Assembly (NCBI GenBank): GCA_903632075.3
Contig: CAHIKZ030000812.1
Coordinates: 576,501-640,500, forward strand
Direction: 5' to 3'
From: Acanthosepion pharaonis
Lineage: Eukaryota > Mollusca > Cephalopoda > Sepiida > Sepiidae
Length of the DNA: 64,000 bases
Shown here: positions 1-12,058 of the stretch, one piece after another
How positions within the stretch are numbered: the first letter of the stretch is position 1
How the letters are laid out: every line of letters starts with the position of its first letter
Position numbers and translations under genes: made by a program
Notes under the pieces: generated by a model
What the model saw: the letters and a program-made list of their open reading frames with translations, nothing else
The model's database searches: none
What the model was told of the DNA's origin: nothing

Positions 1-924
1 AACCATGCAAAAGCAACCAGGAATTTTACAATACCTGAATGATGATAATTTCATGTTTTGGTTAGAGCTTTGTCATCAGAATATGCCTCATGTTGAATTA
101 ATTTACAACCAAATGGAATCTCGAGAAATTAGTTTGTTTAATGTCAATGAACAAATTTTAAAAATTACTATTTTAGAAATAAGAAACTCGAAGTACTATG
201 ACAATCTTTCAAAGACACTCATAGCAGAAGCAAAGGAAGTGTGTGACTGCATATGTGTTGATATAATGGACAGGTATTCTTCCACAAAACACTTAGTAGC
301 TGCTAAATTGTTCAACAAGAAAATCTTCACTAGTTTTAAGAATGAGCTGCCTACAGAATAGATAGTACAGGCCACTGAAATATATCCCATGATTGTCAAA
401 ACTGAACTAAAAGTATTCAACTGTAAATCCGATACGCATGAATATTGCAAATTAAGCTACTGAAATTTATCTTGGGTAATAATTTAGATGGTGTTCTTAG
501 TGAAATTATGAAACTGATAAAAATCTTCTTGACAATTCCCATGACTTCATCAGAGCCAGAATGCTGCTTTTCAACAGTGAAAATAATGGAAACTTTCTCT
601 GGAGCACAATCTCTCCTGAAAGATGAAATGCACTTGTAACTGCTTTTCAATGGAGAAAAATATCCTCAACAATCATCCAAGGATCAAGGAGAAAATTATT
701 ATGCGTCTCGGTCAAATTAAAACCAGAATGGATTTCATTTTTAAATGAATGAATCAAGCTTGAACTGTAAGTAAGCAAAAATATTTTTTTCGTTTAGGAT
801 TTTATCAAGTTTATATATAAATTTTCTGTTTATGTGTTTGTTTCGTTTTCCATAATATTAAAACAATGCCTAAAAAATTTCTGACGCAGCAACCCCGCTA
901 ATTTTTATCTACACGCCGCCACTG
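1..924 (+). pseudogene. hAT transposase 3' part and right terminus
   Basis: The stretches at 5-361 and 445-748 together resemble the C-terminal half of a hAT transposase of the type seen in ZMYM/52-kDa-repressor-like proteins. The second holds the hAT dimerisation motif, visible as TSSEPECCFSTVKIMETF around 541-600. The reading frame is interrupted by a stop at 361 and a frame break near 640, after which the family-typical tail continues to a stop at 748. The noncoding 3' end closes at 924; read on the reverse strand it begins CAGTGGCGGCGTG, which fits a hAT terminal inverted repeat. The left end lies outside the window. This is a dead cut-and-paste transposon. Confidence 0.75.
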
Positions 925-2466
925 AGTAATGATGTCTATTTCTTTCTATTTATTACTATTATTATTGTGTGATGCTGTTATAGTATTTACTAAGCTATTT
1001 ACCATAAGTAAATAGTTGCTTTCACTGAAATTCAAGTGACAGTAAATCTTATTAACCTATTACATTTCCAATATTATAATTAATGTGTTTGAATTGTTTT
1101 GATTCATTTTCGGATTTCTAGTTTGTCTAATCTCTTTGCGTGAATCTTTAAGACTTATCCAAGCTAGCGATAAAAACAAAGTACGTCTCCCGCAAATATA
1201 TTAGGTCTCTTCAACTTTCGAATTCTTTCACTTTACTGAAATAGTGATATCCAATGTCTGACAGTTGTTCTTCACAGTGATTAGATCTGGTTCTTTGGCC
1301 TAGATTAGTTTATCCAAAAAAAATTATCTCCTCTCCTTAGGACAGATTATAGTTTGTATATATACCATTGGCTTGTATATTCAAATCCCCTTCATTTGTA
1401 CTATAATGGGGAAGATATAGAAGAAAGATTTATTCTTCCATTTGTAAAATGGCGTCACTAAGCAGACGTCACAAGACCCATGTAACTATCTAGACTAAAG
1501 GGAGAAAATCGCCTTTTGTATCCTAACAGTACAATTTCAAGGTATCACCTTTATACCTGCGCACGTTGTCTTTGCTTGTTCTTGTTCCTTATGATGACAC
1601 TAATGCCTTGCTATCAATTATTTACTGTGTCTGAATAGCAATAATGTTTAGTAATATTTAGAGAACAAACAAAAAATTATTTTAACTTAATACAACAAAT
1701 ACGAATTTGGCCACCAAATAAATTCCAATTAAGATTTAACCTAAATTTGGAGGTGTTCACACCGCAGTTTTTATTCAATATTTCCCATTAAAATGCTTGA
1801 AAAAGTCTTCGCAGCGATTCTGTAGCATATTTTAACGGAGAGTAAGCACGATTTAAATCCGAAATATACTTACCCAAATACACATCACATGTTAATGAAA
1901 AACAATATATTACAAGCCTCTTAGTTGTTATGTATCTTCAGAAGTAAATAGGGAGGAATAATATACCCTAATATGTAACTCGTGCAGTCAGTGTTTTAAC
2001 GGAGAAAAGGCTCATTCGTGACATGGGTGATTGTTAGAGGTTTGTAAATATTTGTAAAAGATGCAATTATAAAGTGCAGACCTCATGAAATATTCCTAAA
2101 TGTAGCTCTTTTACAAGTGATACTGAACTAAGCTTATATATCAAATAATGATTACAAGTCACGAATGGCCATGAACTGGCAAAAACATTGTAAATGATTC
2201 TTCTCCAAATGATAGAGATTTAACTCTACTTCTACTCTGAATACACTTTTATAGAAATGTGGATTAGGGTATATTGACTGTTATCAGCTTGAAAATTATG
2301 GAAAATTGGGCTTTATAACCTGCATACGAAATGTTATACTTAATTACCCAGTACTCATTCAGTAAACAGATTCATCTACAGATGATATCAGAGTTTGATA
2401 GACAAAGATTATCCGATATAAATAGATAGGTGGACAGATATAAAGAGAGAATGCTAAATTTATATA
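925..2466. other. AT-rich DNA, no gene seen
   Basis: No open frame with recognisable content and no repeat structure stands out. It separates the hAT terminus from the Tc1/mariner element. Confidence 0.5.
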
Positions 2467-2468
2467 TA

Positions 2469-2620
2469 CAGTCCTCTCCAAAAGTATTGGAACGGTGAAT
2501 TCCTTTGTTTTTGTTGTTCTCTGAATTCATTCTGGTTTAAGATCAAAAGATGAATATGCGACAAGAATTCAGAATTTCAGCTTGTATTTCCTATTTATTT
2601 AGATGTGTTAAACAGCTTAG
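2469..2620 (+). repeat. Left terminal inverted repeat of Tc1 element
   Basis: Matches the reverse complement of about 3894-4027, including the shared block with CCTTTGTTTTTGTTGTTC and, further in, TTTAGATGTGTTAAA. The inner end is approximate. Confidence 0.8.
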
Positions 2621-3893
2621 GAGGACATATCAACTTTTGTATCAGATCGCCCCATTTTAGGTGATCAAACGTAAAGGAACAGATAATCTTAAAGTAAATA
2701 ACATTAAATACTTGGTTGCATAACACTTGCTAGTAATAACTGTACTAAGCCTGCAACCCACTGACGTGATCAAACTGTTGCATTCTTTATTTGTGATGCT
2801 TTTCCTGACGTTTAACGCATCTTTTTTCAGTTCTTATTTGCTTTGCGTGGTTTCTTCCTACAATCTCCTCTTCCAGGGATGAAATGCATGCGCAAAAAGT
2901 TATAGTCCGGTTATTGACTTGGCCAGTCTAAAATTGTCCACTTTTTTCCATAGTCCTTAGTTGTGTTAGCAGTATGTCTTGGACTGTTACATGATAAACT
3001 TCCACCCGATTAGTTTGGATGCATTTCTCTGTAAATTGACAGACAAAATAGTTCTGAAGACCTCTGAATTCATTCTGCTGCTAGCATCATGAGTTACATA
3101 ATCAATAAATATGAATGAGCCTGTTCTAGAAGCAGACATGCAAGCCCAAGCTTAAACACTGCCTCCATCATGCTTCACAGATGAGCATGTATGCTTTGGA
3201 TCCTTTCTTTCTCCACACTTTGGCCTTTCCGTCACTTTGTTAGAGGTTAATCTTGGTCTCGTCAGTTCGTAACATTCTTCCAGAACCTTTTCTCGCTCAT
3301 CTCAGTACTTCCTTGCAAATTCTAATCTGGCATTCCTATTCTTACTGCTGATGAGTGGTTAACATCATGTGGTATATTTTGCTCTCAAAGACTTCTACGA
3401 ACTGTGGATTGTCAAACATTCAACCCTCCACCCTGGAGGTTGTTGATGATGTCATTAACTATTGTTTGTTTGGTTTTTTTTTCCTCACAGCTCCAAGGTG
3501 AAGTCCTTAGTTGTGTCGGCAATATGTCTTAGGTTGTTCTACACTTGCATGTTTCTGTCATCAACTGATATTGTTTTCCTTAGCCGACATGTTCTATGTC
3601 TGTTGCTCACTGTTGATTTTTCTACCTTTTCAGCTTCAAAATGGCTTGCTTTTCTCCCATAAACAGCTCTCTCGTCTTCATGTTGGTTTATCCTTTTTAA
3701 CAAGAAATACAGTCATTACAGGTGAGAGCAAGAATAAAACCAAGATTAGTCACTTAGAACTATTTAATGTTTAAACAGTCAATATAAACGCTACACCTGA
3801 GCAACAAGAAACACCTGTCAGTCATGTGTTTCAATAGTTTTTCTAAGTTGAAAAATGAAGGAGTTCAAACAAAATGTAGTATGTCTTAAATTA

Positions 3894-4027
3894 TTTAACA
3901 CATCTAAATGTAAATACTAGGGAATAAAAGTTGAAATTTTGAAGTCTAGTCTCATATGAACCCAAATGTCTTCAGTGAACAACAAAAACAAAGGAATTCA
4001 CTGTTCCAATACTTTTGGAACTGACTG
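3894..4027 (-). repeat. Right terminal inverted repeat of Tc1 element
   Basis: Inverted partner of the left end, finishing at ...GACTG before TA at 4028. Substitutions and small gaps separate the two arms, so the copy is not recent. Confidence 0.8.
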
Positions 4028-4029
4028 TA

Positions 4030-4965
4030 GATATGTAAATACTGAGACTCCTGTCTGGCCGCCAAATCCTCTTCACTAACTTAGCTGAAACATTTTTATG
4101 TATTTATAAAATGTAAGTTCTAGATTTGTCATTGAATTAAATCTTGTGTTTATGTAGAAGTCAATGCAGAACAAAAGGCTCTTGTTTTGTTGAAAATAAA
4201 ATATAAAAATTAAAAAGAGCGAGAGAAAAACTGTCTTTGTTTCATCAATTACACGGAAAGACCCAGTCTTTGTTTGGCACTATTGGCGCTCTGTGTGCCG
4301 TCTTCTTTTGCGTGAAGCAGGCAGCAGTGACTATCTATTCAATAGCATCAGAGAAAATCATGAAAAAAAGAATCAGGACGAGAACGAAAAAAATAAAAAA
4401 ATAATTAAATGTATAAGGGGGAAAGAAAGAAAAGAGTTGGATGGAAATGTTTGTGAAGAGAATCCTAATAAAAGATGAAATAAATAATGAATAACGGAAA
4501 AAATAAAAATGGAAAGGGATATTTTTTCAAAAAACGGTAAAAAAATAAAGAAGCACATTGGTAGGTAGAAAATTGAAAGAATGAGACTCTTTAACAAATT
4601 CATGAGAAATGAATAAACAGAGAAAATGATTACTTTTGTAATCGTTAAAAAAATCGAGAGAAGAGAAATAGTACGAAGAAGGGGAGAGAGAGAGAGAGAG
4701 AGAGGGCATTAATGCGAATTTGTTTTTCATTTGATTATTATATAAGAAAAAAGAAAAGAAAAAGAAGGATGAAATGAGGAAGGAGGAAAAGGAAACAGAA
4801 ACACATAAAGTAAAAAGCAGTAAATTGAAAACTAACTACAAGTGTGTTTGATAACAAAAGAGAAAATGAAAATCATTAAAGAAAGGAATGGAAAAATAAT
4901 GAATGAATAAGAATTGAAAAATGAAAACTATTCCTGAATGAAATTAATGACTGAAAAAAACTTCT
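4030..4965. other. A/purine-rich DNA with (GA)n at 4684-4704
   Basis: Strand-biased A/G-rich sequence with a short GA microsatellite. Small open frames are by-products of composition. No gene recognised. Confidence 0.5.
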
Positions 4966-4969
4966 TTTA

Positions 4970-5950
4970 TATGCCGATTTCTTTCAAGACATTGTCAATA
5001 ATGGCTCTCCACAACCTTCTGTCTTTAGTTCTTCTTCCTCTGTGAGTGAAGTATTCTTTTCTCATTATTTATCCTAAACATTTAGCTTTCTCTTTGTGCT
5101 TGTTAATAGTAGTTTCCTTGTAGTTGTTATTCTCCTTTAAACTTATTTATTATTCCCATCCTCTGTTCATGGTATTCTGAGCACTTGTTCTACCACACCT
5201 CTCTCGTCACTTCTTCAGCTAGGAAGAGATTTTCTAATGACATTTTCCTATATCTGAGTACTTTGCTTAGGTTCTGAAATGCATATTTCCTATGCGCCCT
5301 CAGATTTCTGTGTCAAATTTTCCAGAGTCAAATTTTCCATATCCAGATAGGAAAATCCCCGCATCTGCATGATTCCCACACATATCTCAAACCTTTAGGT
5401 GCCTCTTTTGCTGGCAACCGTACATTCTTTCTATTTACAATTAGTGGCTAATCCTTGTTTTTCTCTATTGCCTCGTATAATAGTTCTTAAAGTTTTCTGA
5501 GTCTGCCATGAAAAAGGTGTGCATTTTTATTGTTAATATTACAATAAATCCTCATAGGTTTTCAAATCCTCGTACTCCTCTTTTAATTTCCACATATAAA
5601 ATAGAATAAAACTTGTTCCCTCGCCCAAGTAGATGTTACGGATTACGCAAATATCTTTCTTGTATAAATTAAGCTGTTCTAATATTTCAAGTAGCTCTTC
5701 ATGTTTTGCCGTTTCAAATACTTCTGTATAATCTATGAAACATAAGTATAATTTTTTTTGTATTTATATTGTTCTCTCTGATATAATTCTGATCATAAAA
5801 ATAGCATTTCTTGTTGCAGCGCCATGATTTATTATTACATTTATTTACATTTATTACATTATTCTTAACTGATTTGCGGTTTGATTTTGTTACGCGTTCC
5901 ATTCATTAGAATTCTAATTATTAGTTCAGTTATATGACTCATCAAGCTTC
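4970..5950 (-). pseudogene. LINE reverse transcriptase fragment (RTE/CR1-like)
   Basis: Read on the reverse strand from about 5900 downwards, broken frames resemble the reverse transcriptase of endonuclease-reverse-transcriptase LINEs. The clearest part is LYLCFIDYTEVFETAKHEEL near 5700-5755, which matches RT motif A (FIDYxKAFD) with the second catalytic-region aspartate position changed to glutamate. Further on come NCKKTE-like and VASKR-like pieces and a C-terminal segment near 5200 with LRIP and TTRKLLL-like words. Many stops and frameshifts interrupt it. No ORF1 or intact endonuclease was seen. The clade is uncertain; the identification as non-LTR RT is firmer. Confidence 0.65.
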
Positions 5951-6828
5951 AAAAGAGTTTGCTTTTATTCGCACCTTGGTTTTTTTTTTATCAGTACTAT
6001 GACGGTTGATCTACGGAGCGCTTTCATATATTGATCATTTTGGTAAAACTGACAATCGTCTTTTCTTTTAATTTCTATTTGTCAGCATTTTTTATTATAA
6101 TTTATCTGGCCTCGCTGTTTTGTTTTTTATCTTGGCCAATGTCGATCATACCTCAGATACGAGTCTTTCTTGCGGTCATGGAAGAGCACCCCGATGTTTT
6201 CATTCCATGTCTGTAGTATTTTTTACTTTTCCATTAAGATTGTGCTCATTTTAGATTTTAGTTATCCTGCCGAAGTGCACGCTTTCTATGATGCCATCCC
6301 TCTCATCTTTTCATATATGGCTACTATTTTTGTATTTTGCATTTTTTTTCTATTAGTGAACACTTTATGATAGGACATTAATCTTTTGCTTGCTTGTATT
6401 TATTTCTAATACTTAATATAATATATTCTGTATCAGATCGAGAATTTTACCAGTCACTTTCTTTTTTTCTCTTTCAGTGGGGATGACATAGCCACCAGCA
6501 TAAGATAAAAATATAAAAAAGATATAGAAAGATAAAATATTAGAAAAGATGGACTAAAAATGGAAGAAAAACTAAAAAGAAAACAACCTAAAAATAAATT
6601 AAAAAGAAAACAAGTAAAAAGAATGGAAATGTAGAAAAGTAGTTAAGAAGGAAACGGATAAAAGACAATTAGAAAAATATAAAATGAAAAACCAGCAAAC
6701 AAAAATAAATGGAAAAGTATGAGAAAATAGAAAGAAGCAAGGCATTTAAAAAATAATGATAAGCGAGAATAACATCACATCAAAATATTACTATTATTAA
6801 AAATAAACGAAATGTACAAATTAGTGTC
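5951..6828. other. No gene seen; A-rich in 6490-6760
   Basis: May include the more diverged 5' part of the neighbouring LINE on the reverse strand, but nothing specific can be read. The part near 6500-6760 is A-rich on the plus strand. Confidence 0.35.
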
Positions 6829-6856
6829 TCTCGCTCTCTCTCTCTCTTCCCCTTTG

Positions 6857-6931
<75 letters not shown>

Positions 6932-6944
6932 GTGTGTGTGTGTG
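6829..6944 (+). repeat. (TC)n/(TG)n compound microsatellite
   Basis: About 110 bp of TC repeat with interspersed TCTG units, ending in a short TG tract. Confidence 0.95.
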
Positions 6945-7464
6945 GCTTCATAGGGAAATGTATCTTTTAGAGAAACTCTATAGAAATCACTTTTGCCAGA
7001 CATGAATGGAAACCAGTCTGCATTAAGTTTGGCTGTTAAATACAACGTATTAACGCAGTTTGGACACTATGAAAATGAAAATTGCCACACACAGTGAACA
7101 TGCAATTTTTTAAAAAGAATGAAATTGGGTGAAAAATTCAAATTTGTCGTTAAGAGAAATGATTAGTCTCTTGAGACAGGGGTGACAACGGGAAAAATAT
7201 TAAAGTGACATGCCACAAAACACAAAGAGATTCTGTGTGTTGCATATACAGTGCTAACAGTTGATTTAGGTGTAAACGAAGGGGGATGGCTATGGAAAAT
7301 TCATATTTTAAGGAATAAATATTCTCAAGATTAAATAATTGTTATATAGCAATATTTGAATTATTGTTACATCAGAATAAAGACTATTTTTACAGAAGGT
7401 TGTTACGTTTCAAATGAATAGTAAACATTTTGCCGTTAATGCTGTGTGCTTCAAACTCATTAAG

Positions 7465-7539
7465 AATAAATTTGAAGAAATTCTTTTATAATACTTATAG
7501 ACGTAAGATTTATAAAAGAAGAATTTCTTCAAATTTATT
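7465..7539. repeat. Hairpin with ~26-29 bp arms
   Basis: 7465-7490 is the reverse complement of 7511-7539 apart from a 3-bp insertion in the right arm; the loop is 20 bp. Confidence 0.85.
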
Positions 7540-8059
7540 TCATATCCTATAAAATATGCTTTGTTTACATGATTTTTGGTTTGATTCACTTGAAAAAAAT
7601 CCAATGCTGCAGATTCAATCGTCATAAAAATTGCAGTACACAATTCTAAACGTTTTTTTTTCTGTTGTATAGTTAATTTTCATGAAAAAGAACCAAGTAT
7701 AAAGTTACAGAAATAAATGTTTTGCATAAATATGTAGCGTCCAAAATTTGAGAAAAAATACCAACATATGTAAATTTACCTAAATTTACATGTAACATTA
7801 TTGACTTAATAAAAGATGTTTACAGGGCATTACTTTTTACAAACATTGGACTTCACTAATTTGTCCCACAGTTCAGTTAGAATTTTGTCCCACTACTCTT
7901 AAAGTTTCTGTCACAAATCAGTAAGTTGTCGGTTTCCTTGTCCTAACATTATCGGCGATGATCTTCTATATACTCTCAATGGATTTTGGGTGGGATAAAC
8001 ACGAAGTTTTCAGTATTGAATGGTTGTTCTAGCATTTTTGCATTATGATAAAAATTCCC

Positions 8060-8385
8060 AGAGGTAGGAGATGCTCTCAGATATACCTATTTGCCTTCGA
8101 ATTTCTATGACACTTACTATCATCTATTGCTACACTACCCGGATAATTAAGTTTCCATCCCTATTTGATGTCACCGATAGTCACCCACAACTGAAAGTCT
8201 CCTTTTGCTGATAATCATCCATTAATTAATCTTACACTTAGTTTTTCAACCTTTCTTCTTGTTTTCATTGAAGACCTCGTCTAATAGTTCTTCCAGTATT
8301 TCTTCTGAAGCTGCCATTAACACTGTGTCAGCTGCGTAGTGTATATTAAGGTTACGTTCACCGATTATTATTGCAGAATAATTAA
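8060..8385 (-). pseudogene. LINE reverse transcriptase motif-C fragment
   Basis: The reverse strand reads as RT palm and following helix: YAADTVLMAASEEILEELL is recognisable as the YADDTVL motif-C block of RTE/CR1-like LINEs, with the first catalytic aspartate replaced by alanine. It continues through a LLDEVFNENKKKG-type helix and an MIISKRR-like strand before decaying. It lies on the same strand as the fragment at 4970-5950 and covers the domain missing there, so both could derive from the same family or even one element broken by later DNA. Upstream and downstream limits are approximate. Confidence 0.68.
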
Positions 8386-8722
8386 TTCTAACGTTTTAGA
8401 GTAGTTTTATAGAACATTTTCTTGCTTAGAAGTTTCAAAGAAAACAATATATAATAATTTTAGCATGAACCAAAGTCTTTTTTTTAAAATTAAGATGACG
8501 GACGAAAGAAAAGATTCTATATTTGATTTTGATGAAAATTTGGGATAATTGAATGTTGATGTTGATGCTCAACTTACAAATTAAAACACGCAACAAAAAT
8601 TGTAGGATTCCATCCGTTGCGGTTTATTTATATATTTTATGAAATTAAATAGTAATTTTACAGTTAGCTATAATTTTAATATTATTATTTAATTATAATT
8701 TTAAATAGTAAATTCACAGTTA

Positions 8723-8770
8723 TTTATAATTTTCGTCTTTTTATTCACATAAAACGACGAAAATTATAAA
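8723..8770. repeat. Hairpin, 15-bp arms
   Basis: 8723-8737 and 8756-8770 are exact reverse complements with an 18-bp loop. Confidence 0.85.
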
Positions 8771-8984
8771 ATACTTGGCATCGGCATCTGTGCAAGAAAA
8801 TACGTGTATAGATCGAGATTTAATTTTTTTTTAATTAATTTATTCTTAAAGCAATACGTAATTGTTTCCATTGATTTCTTATGATCGGAACCAAAAATAT
8901 CGAGGCGGAAAATTCTCGAGAATGCCGTTATTATTGAATCTTAGCAAAATATAAATAGAAAATAGAAATCTCCGTTCCTGAAAG

Positions 8985-9137
8985 AATAGAAGTTTATGAA
9001 TTTAACCACTTTCTTTTAATTTTTTTACATTTTTATAGTCATGTACGATGCTTTATTATCTTTTCCCAAAGCATCGTACATGACTATAAAAATGTAAAAA
9101 AATTAAAAGAAAGTGGTTAAATTCATAAACTTCTATT
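8985..9137. repeat. Near-perfect palindrome, 70-bp arms
   Basis: 8985-9054 and 9068-9137 are reverse complements over about 70 bp with no mismatch that I can see; the 13-bp loop is ATTATCTTTTCCC. No coding content was found. It could be a young fold-back, a precursor-like hairpin if transcribed, or a library or assembly artefact. Confidence 0.93.
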
Positions 9138-9324
9138 ATTTAAAATATATAATACATAAATTAATCCCAAACCAAAATAATATAAATATTAATAAAATTA
9201 TTTTAAAATAATTATTATTCACTTTTGTTTATTAGACATTAAATTACGTCACTTAGCATCCTCTATAATTTACCTAGACTTTTAACTTAGCCCGATTAAT
9301 ATGTATAATTTCGTCTTTATTCAT

Positions 9325-9390
9325 ATATGTGTGTGTGTGCGTGTCCGTGAGTGTGTACATGCGTGCGTGCGTGTGTATGTGTGTGTATGA
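9325..9390 (+). repeat. (GT)n-rich microsatellite
   Basis: Imperfect TG/CG/CATG alternation; the short open frame over it is low complexity. Confidence 0.85.
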
Positions 9391-10925
9391 AAATATGTGC
9401 ATTTCTCTTTCAATCCGTCTGCAGTTTAAAATGAGTCAAGATATATCCCAACATAGTAAGCAGAAGACCACACATGTCCGAATGAATCATGCGTGTGTAT
9501 CTCAGTGTTCAATTTAGACATGAACATTATTTTAAATGTGTTTTTTTTTAATAATACAGTTGTTTTAGTTTTATGTTTTGTTGCTGTTTCGGCCTCAAGT
9601 AGAAAATTAATGCATATTTATTTGATCAGGCTTCTTTTAAGATTAAGTCACATCCATGATGTACCCAGCGCGAAACGAATTTTCTTTAGTTCACACTCAC
9701 AGCAATAATCATCAGTGCATGGCATCAAAAAGGATGGGGTTGTTACTGCTAGCATTTCTTTTGTGCTTTCCCTCTTTCTTGAATCAAGAAAATAAAAAAT
9801 AAAGAAAATAGGACATGTCAGTACTCCTTTCGACATGAAAGCTCACATGAATGAAGAGAGAACATTGCAATTCTGATTGCCAAATAAGAAGCCATTCTTT
9901 TTGTTCAATGATGAATCGTGCTGATTCACAAACTGCAAATAGCCTCCACTGTTTTGCTTTCTGTTACTTTCTTCAACACTGATAGCGTCAGGTACGGAAA
10001 ACGCTAACTCTATCTTGTTACCTGTTATTGGTCAATCTCGTTCTTTTTGTCAATCTCTTTCTTTCTAGCTTTTTTCTCTTTCGGATTATTCAGTTCTTTC
10101 TTCGTAGAACGACTGCTTTCATTTTACTTTCATTCATTTGATCACATTTTCCACGCTGTTAACACTTTATTTCTCAGCATGTGTTTTTCTCGTTTATGTT
10201 TTATAACTTTATAACTATGAAACTTAATTCTTTCTTTTATATTCATTGTTTCTTTAAATTATAATTAGAGATTTTCCCACTATTTCATTGTTATTTTTTT
10301 CTTCTTGTTTCATTCAAGAGATTTTCTTCATTAGAAATTCGGTTCTGTCATTTTGTTTCTATTTTTTCAGGATTTCTCTTTTTCGTTTCTTTTCGGTTGC
10401 ATCATTTTTCCGGAAGAGTGTGGTCATTTAAATTGATTTTGAAATTACCTTTGTTTAAATGGATTGCAAAACTGAAATCACTGTATAAGTATATAGAAGT
10501 AGATGGTTTTATGTAGATAATAATTCATTCTTTTAATATAACTTAATTCGTATCTTTCACAATCCACATAACATTTTCTAGCTATACATTTGAAGGCCGT
10601 TCAGTCTCTTGTGATATTTAGGCTTATATAATCGTTTGTAGAATTTCTAGTCTAGTCATCTTACAAAATTACTCTTATAATTTATTTATTCCACTATTTT
10701 AAAAGGCTATCAGAGGTTATGTTTTTATTTTCGGTTCAGACTTTTAGTTTAATGGTCTATCTATCTATGGATCTTCTAAGTTTTCTTAAACATTGTCACT
10801 ATTAACTGTTGACCAGTTTTTCTTTTATTAGTTGGTTTTATTGCAACTTTAGAGTTTATAGTAACACTATTTCATTAAAGAATTCAGACAAATTAACATT
10901 ATTATACCCACTATTTCTATTTTTA
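9391..10925. other. T-rich intergenic DNA, no gene seen
   Basis: T-rich sequence with only short open frames lacking recognisable content. Confidence 0.45.
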
Positions 10926-11325
10926 AGGAGGCACGGTGGAGTAACGGATAGAGGCTTGGATTGAGGAATCGGAGAGCCGAGTTCGAATTCGAGTCGAATC
11001 CATTACATTCACTTACGTGAATCCTCTTTCTTCTCCCAGTAAGGGTAAATAGCAGGACAGACTGGGTTCTATAGCCTTGGATGGCAACTGGTCTTGGAGA
11101 AGGAAAACTCTGAATTCAAAAACCTGCTCTTAGATGAGGGTGAATGGAGTCTCTCTGAGCCTTGGTTGGCAATCCATTTAGTGATGGTGTCACGATAAAA
11201 ACACCCTTGATAGCCCTAGCGAAGCATCAAGAATTCAGCTATTTGACAAGATTATGAACTACACCAATCAAAGTATTGATGAGTTCAATCTCGGCTGAGG
11301 CCGCAAGATGATGATTTCTAGGTGG
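10926..11325 (+). mobile_element. tRNA-derived SINE
   Basis: The first ~75 bp look like a decayed tRNA head: an A-box-like AGTAACGGATAG and a B-box-like GAGTTCGAATTC at about 10977-10988. The unit then continues through a non-tRNA body of roughly 300 bp. The same head recurs at about 42731-42800, with GGATAATGGATCGGAATTG and AGCCGAGTTACAATTTC at matching positions, so this is a dispersed family and not a lone tRNA pseudogene. The 3' limit is approximate and no target duplication was identified. Confidence 0.7.
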
Positions 11326-11860
11326 AAAAAATAACATGGCATGGCAAAATCGAATCGCTTGCACCAAAACATATTATAAAACATTTAACCCATGTAAGAT
11401 CATATCCATGATCCCTGAAATGCATGATACAAGATACAAGTATATCTCTTCAGAGGCTACATTATTTCCAATACAAGCTACAAATTTAATGATCATAGAA
11501 TGTAAAAATAACCTGAGTGTTGGGATTAATCCAGAGTTTTGAATGATGATTTTTAAGGTATGTCCTATTAGACAAAAGTTAGTCGAACTGTAGCATTTTC
11601 CACGTTTTAATTTCAAATAGTGTAAACTTTATCTACCTACCTAGACTATTCTCAATGCTCTCAATTTCTTAGAACTTGACTATCATTAATTGCTTTCTAA
11701 CAGATAAATCAATGACTATATTAAGACCAAAAATGTGAGAACAAATGAAAGCCACGTCCGATGTTTTGCACATACTTGCTCCTTTAATTGTATTAACAGA
11801 ATTTTCAACAAAAAACTGAAAATTATTTTAGAAGATTAATTTCGTGAGAAAATCAATGAT
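11326..11860. other. No gene seen
   Basis: Small overlapping open frames on both strands (11336-11542 and 11374-11616) show no recognisable domain. Confidence 0.45.
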
Positions 11861-12058
11861 AATTGTACCTTTTCATCAAACGTCAACTGTATTAATCAAT
11901 ATTGTGCCTTTTCATCAAATGGTCATTGTATTAATCAATATTGTGCCTTTTCATCAAATGTCAACTGTATTAATCAATATTGTGCCTTTTCATCAAATGT
12001 CAACTGTATTAATCAATATTGTGCCTTTTCATCAAATGTCTACTGTATTAATCAATAT
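11861..12058 (+). repeat. 39-bp minisatellite, ~5 copies
   Basis: The unit runs TGTATTAATCAATATTGTGC followed by CTTTTCATCAAATGTCAAC. Copies differ by one to three bases. Because 39 is a multiple of three, the array stays open and encodes a 13-residue repeat (INIVPFHQMSTVL), but nothing suggests it is translated. Confidence 0.95.

Larger units (their letters stand above)
2469..4027 (-). mobile_element. Tc1/mariner transposon, decayed transposase
   Basis: The element is 1559 bp, the usual size for Tc1-like transposons, and is flanked by the TA duplication this superfamily makes (2467-2468 and 4028-4029). The two ends are inverted copies beginning CAGTC and sharing CCAAAAGTATTGGAAC; imperfect similarity runs about 130-150 bp inwards. 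Between them, the reverse strand of roughly 3350-2760 reads as a broken Tc1 transposase, with an SDETK-like start, a VWRKKG-like piece and a GGS-like segment separated by stops and frameshifts. No long open frame remains, so it cannot encode an active enzyme. Confidence 0.88.

Noticed and set aside
6821..7045. Arg-Glu-rich open frame on the reverse strand
   Set aside because: Translation of a TC microsatellite.
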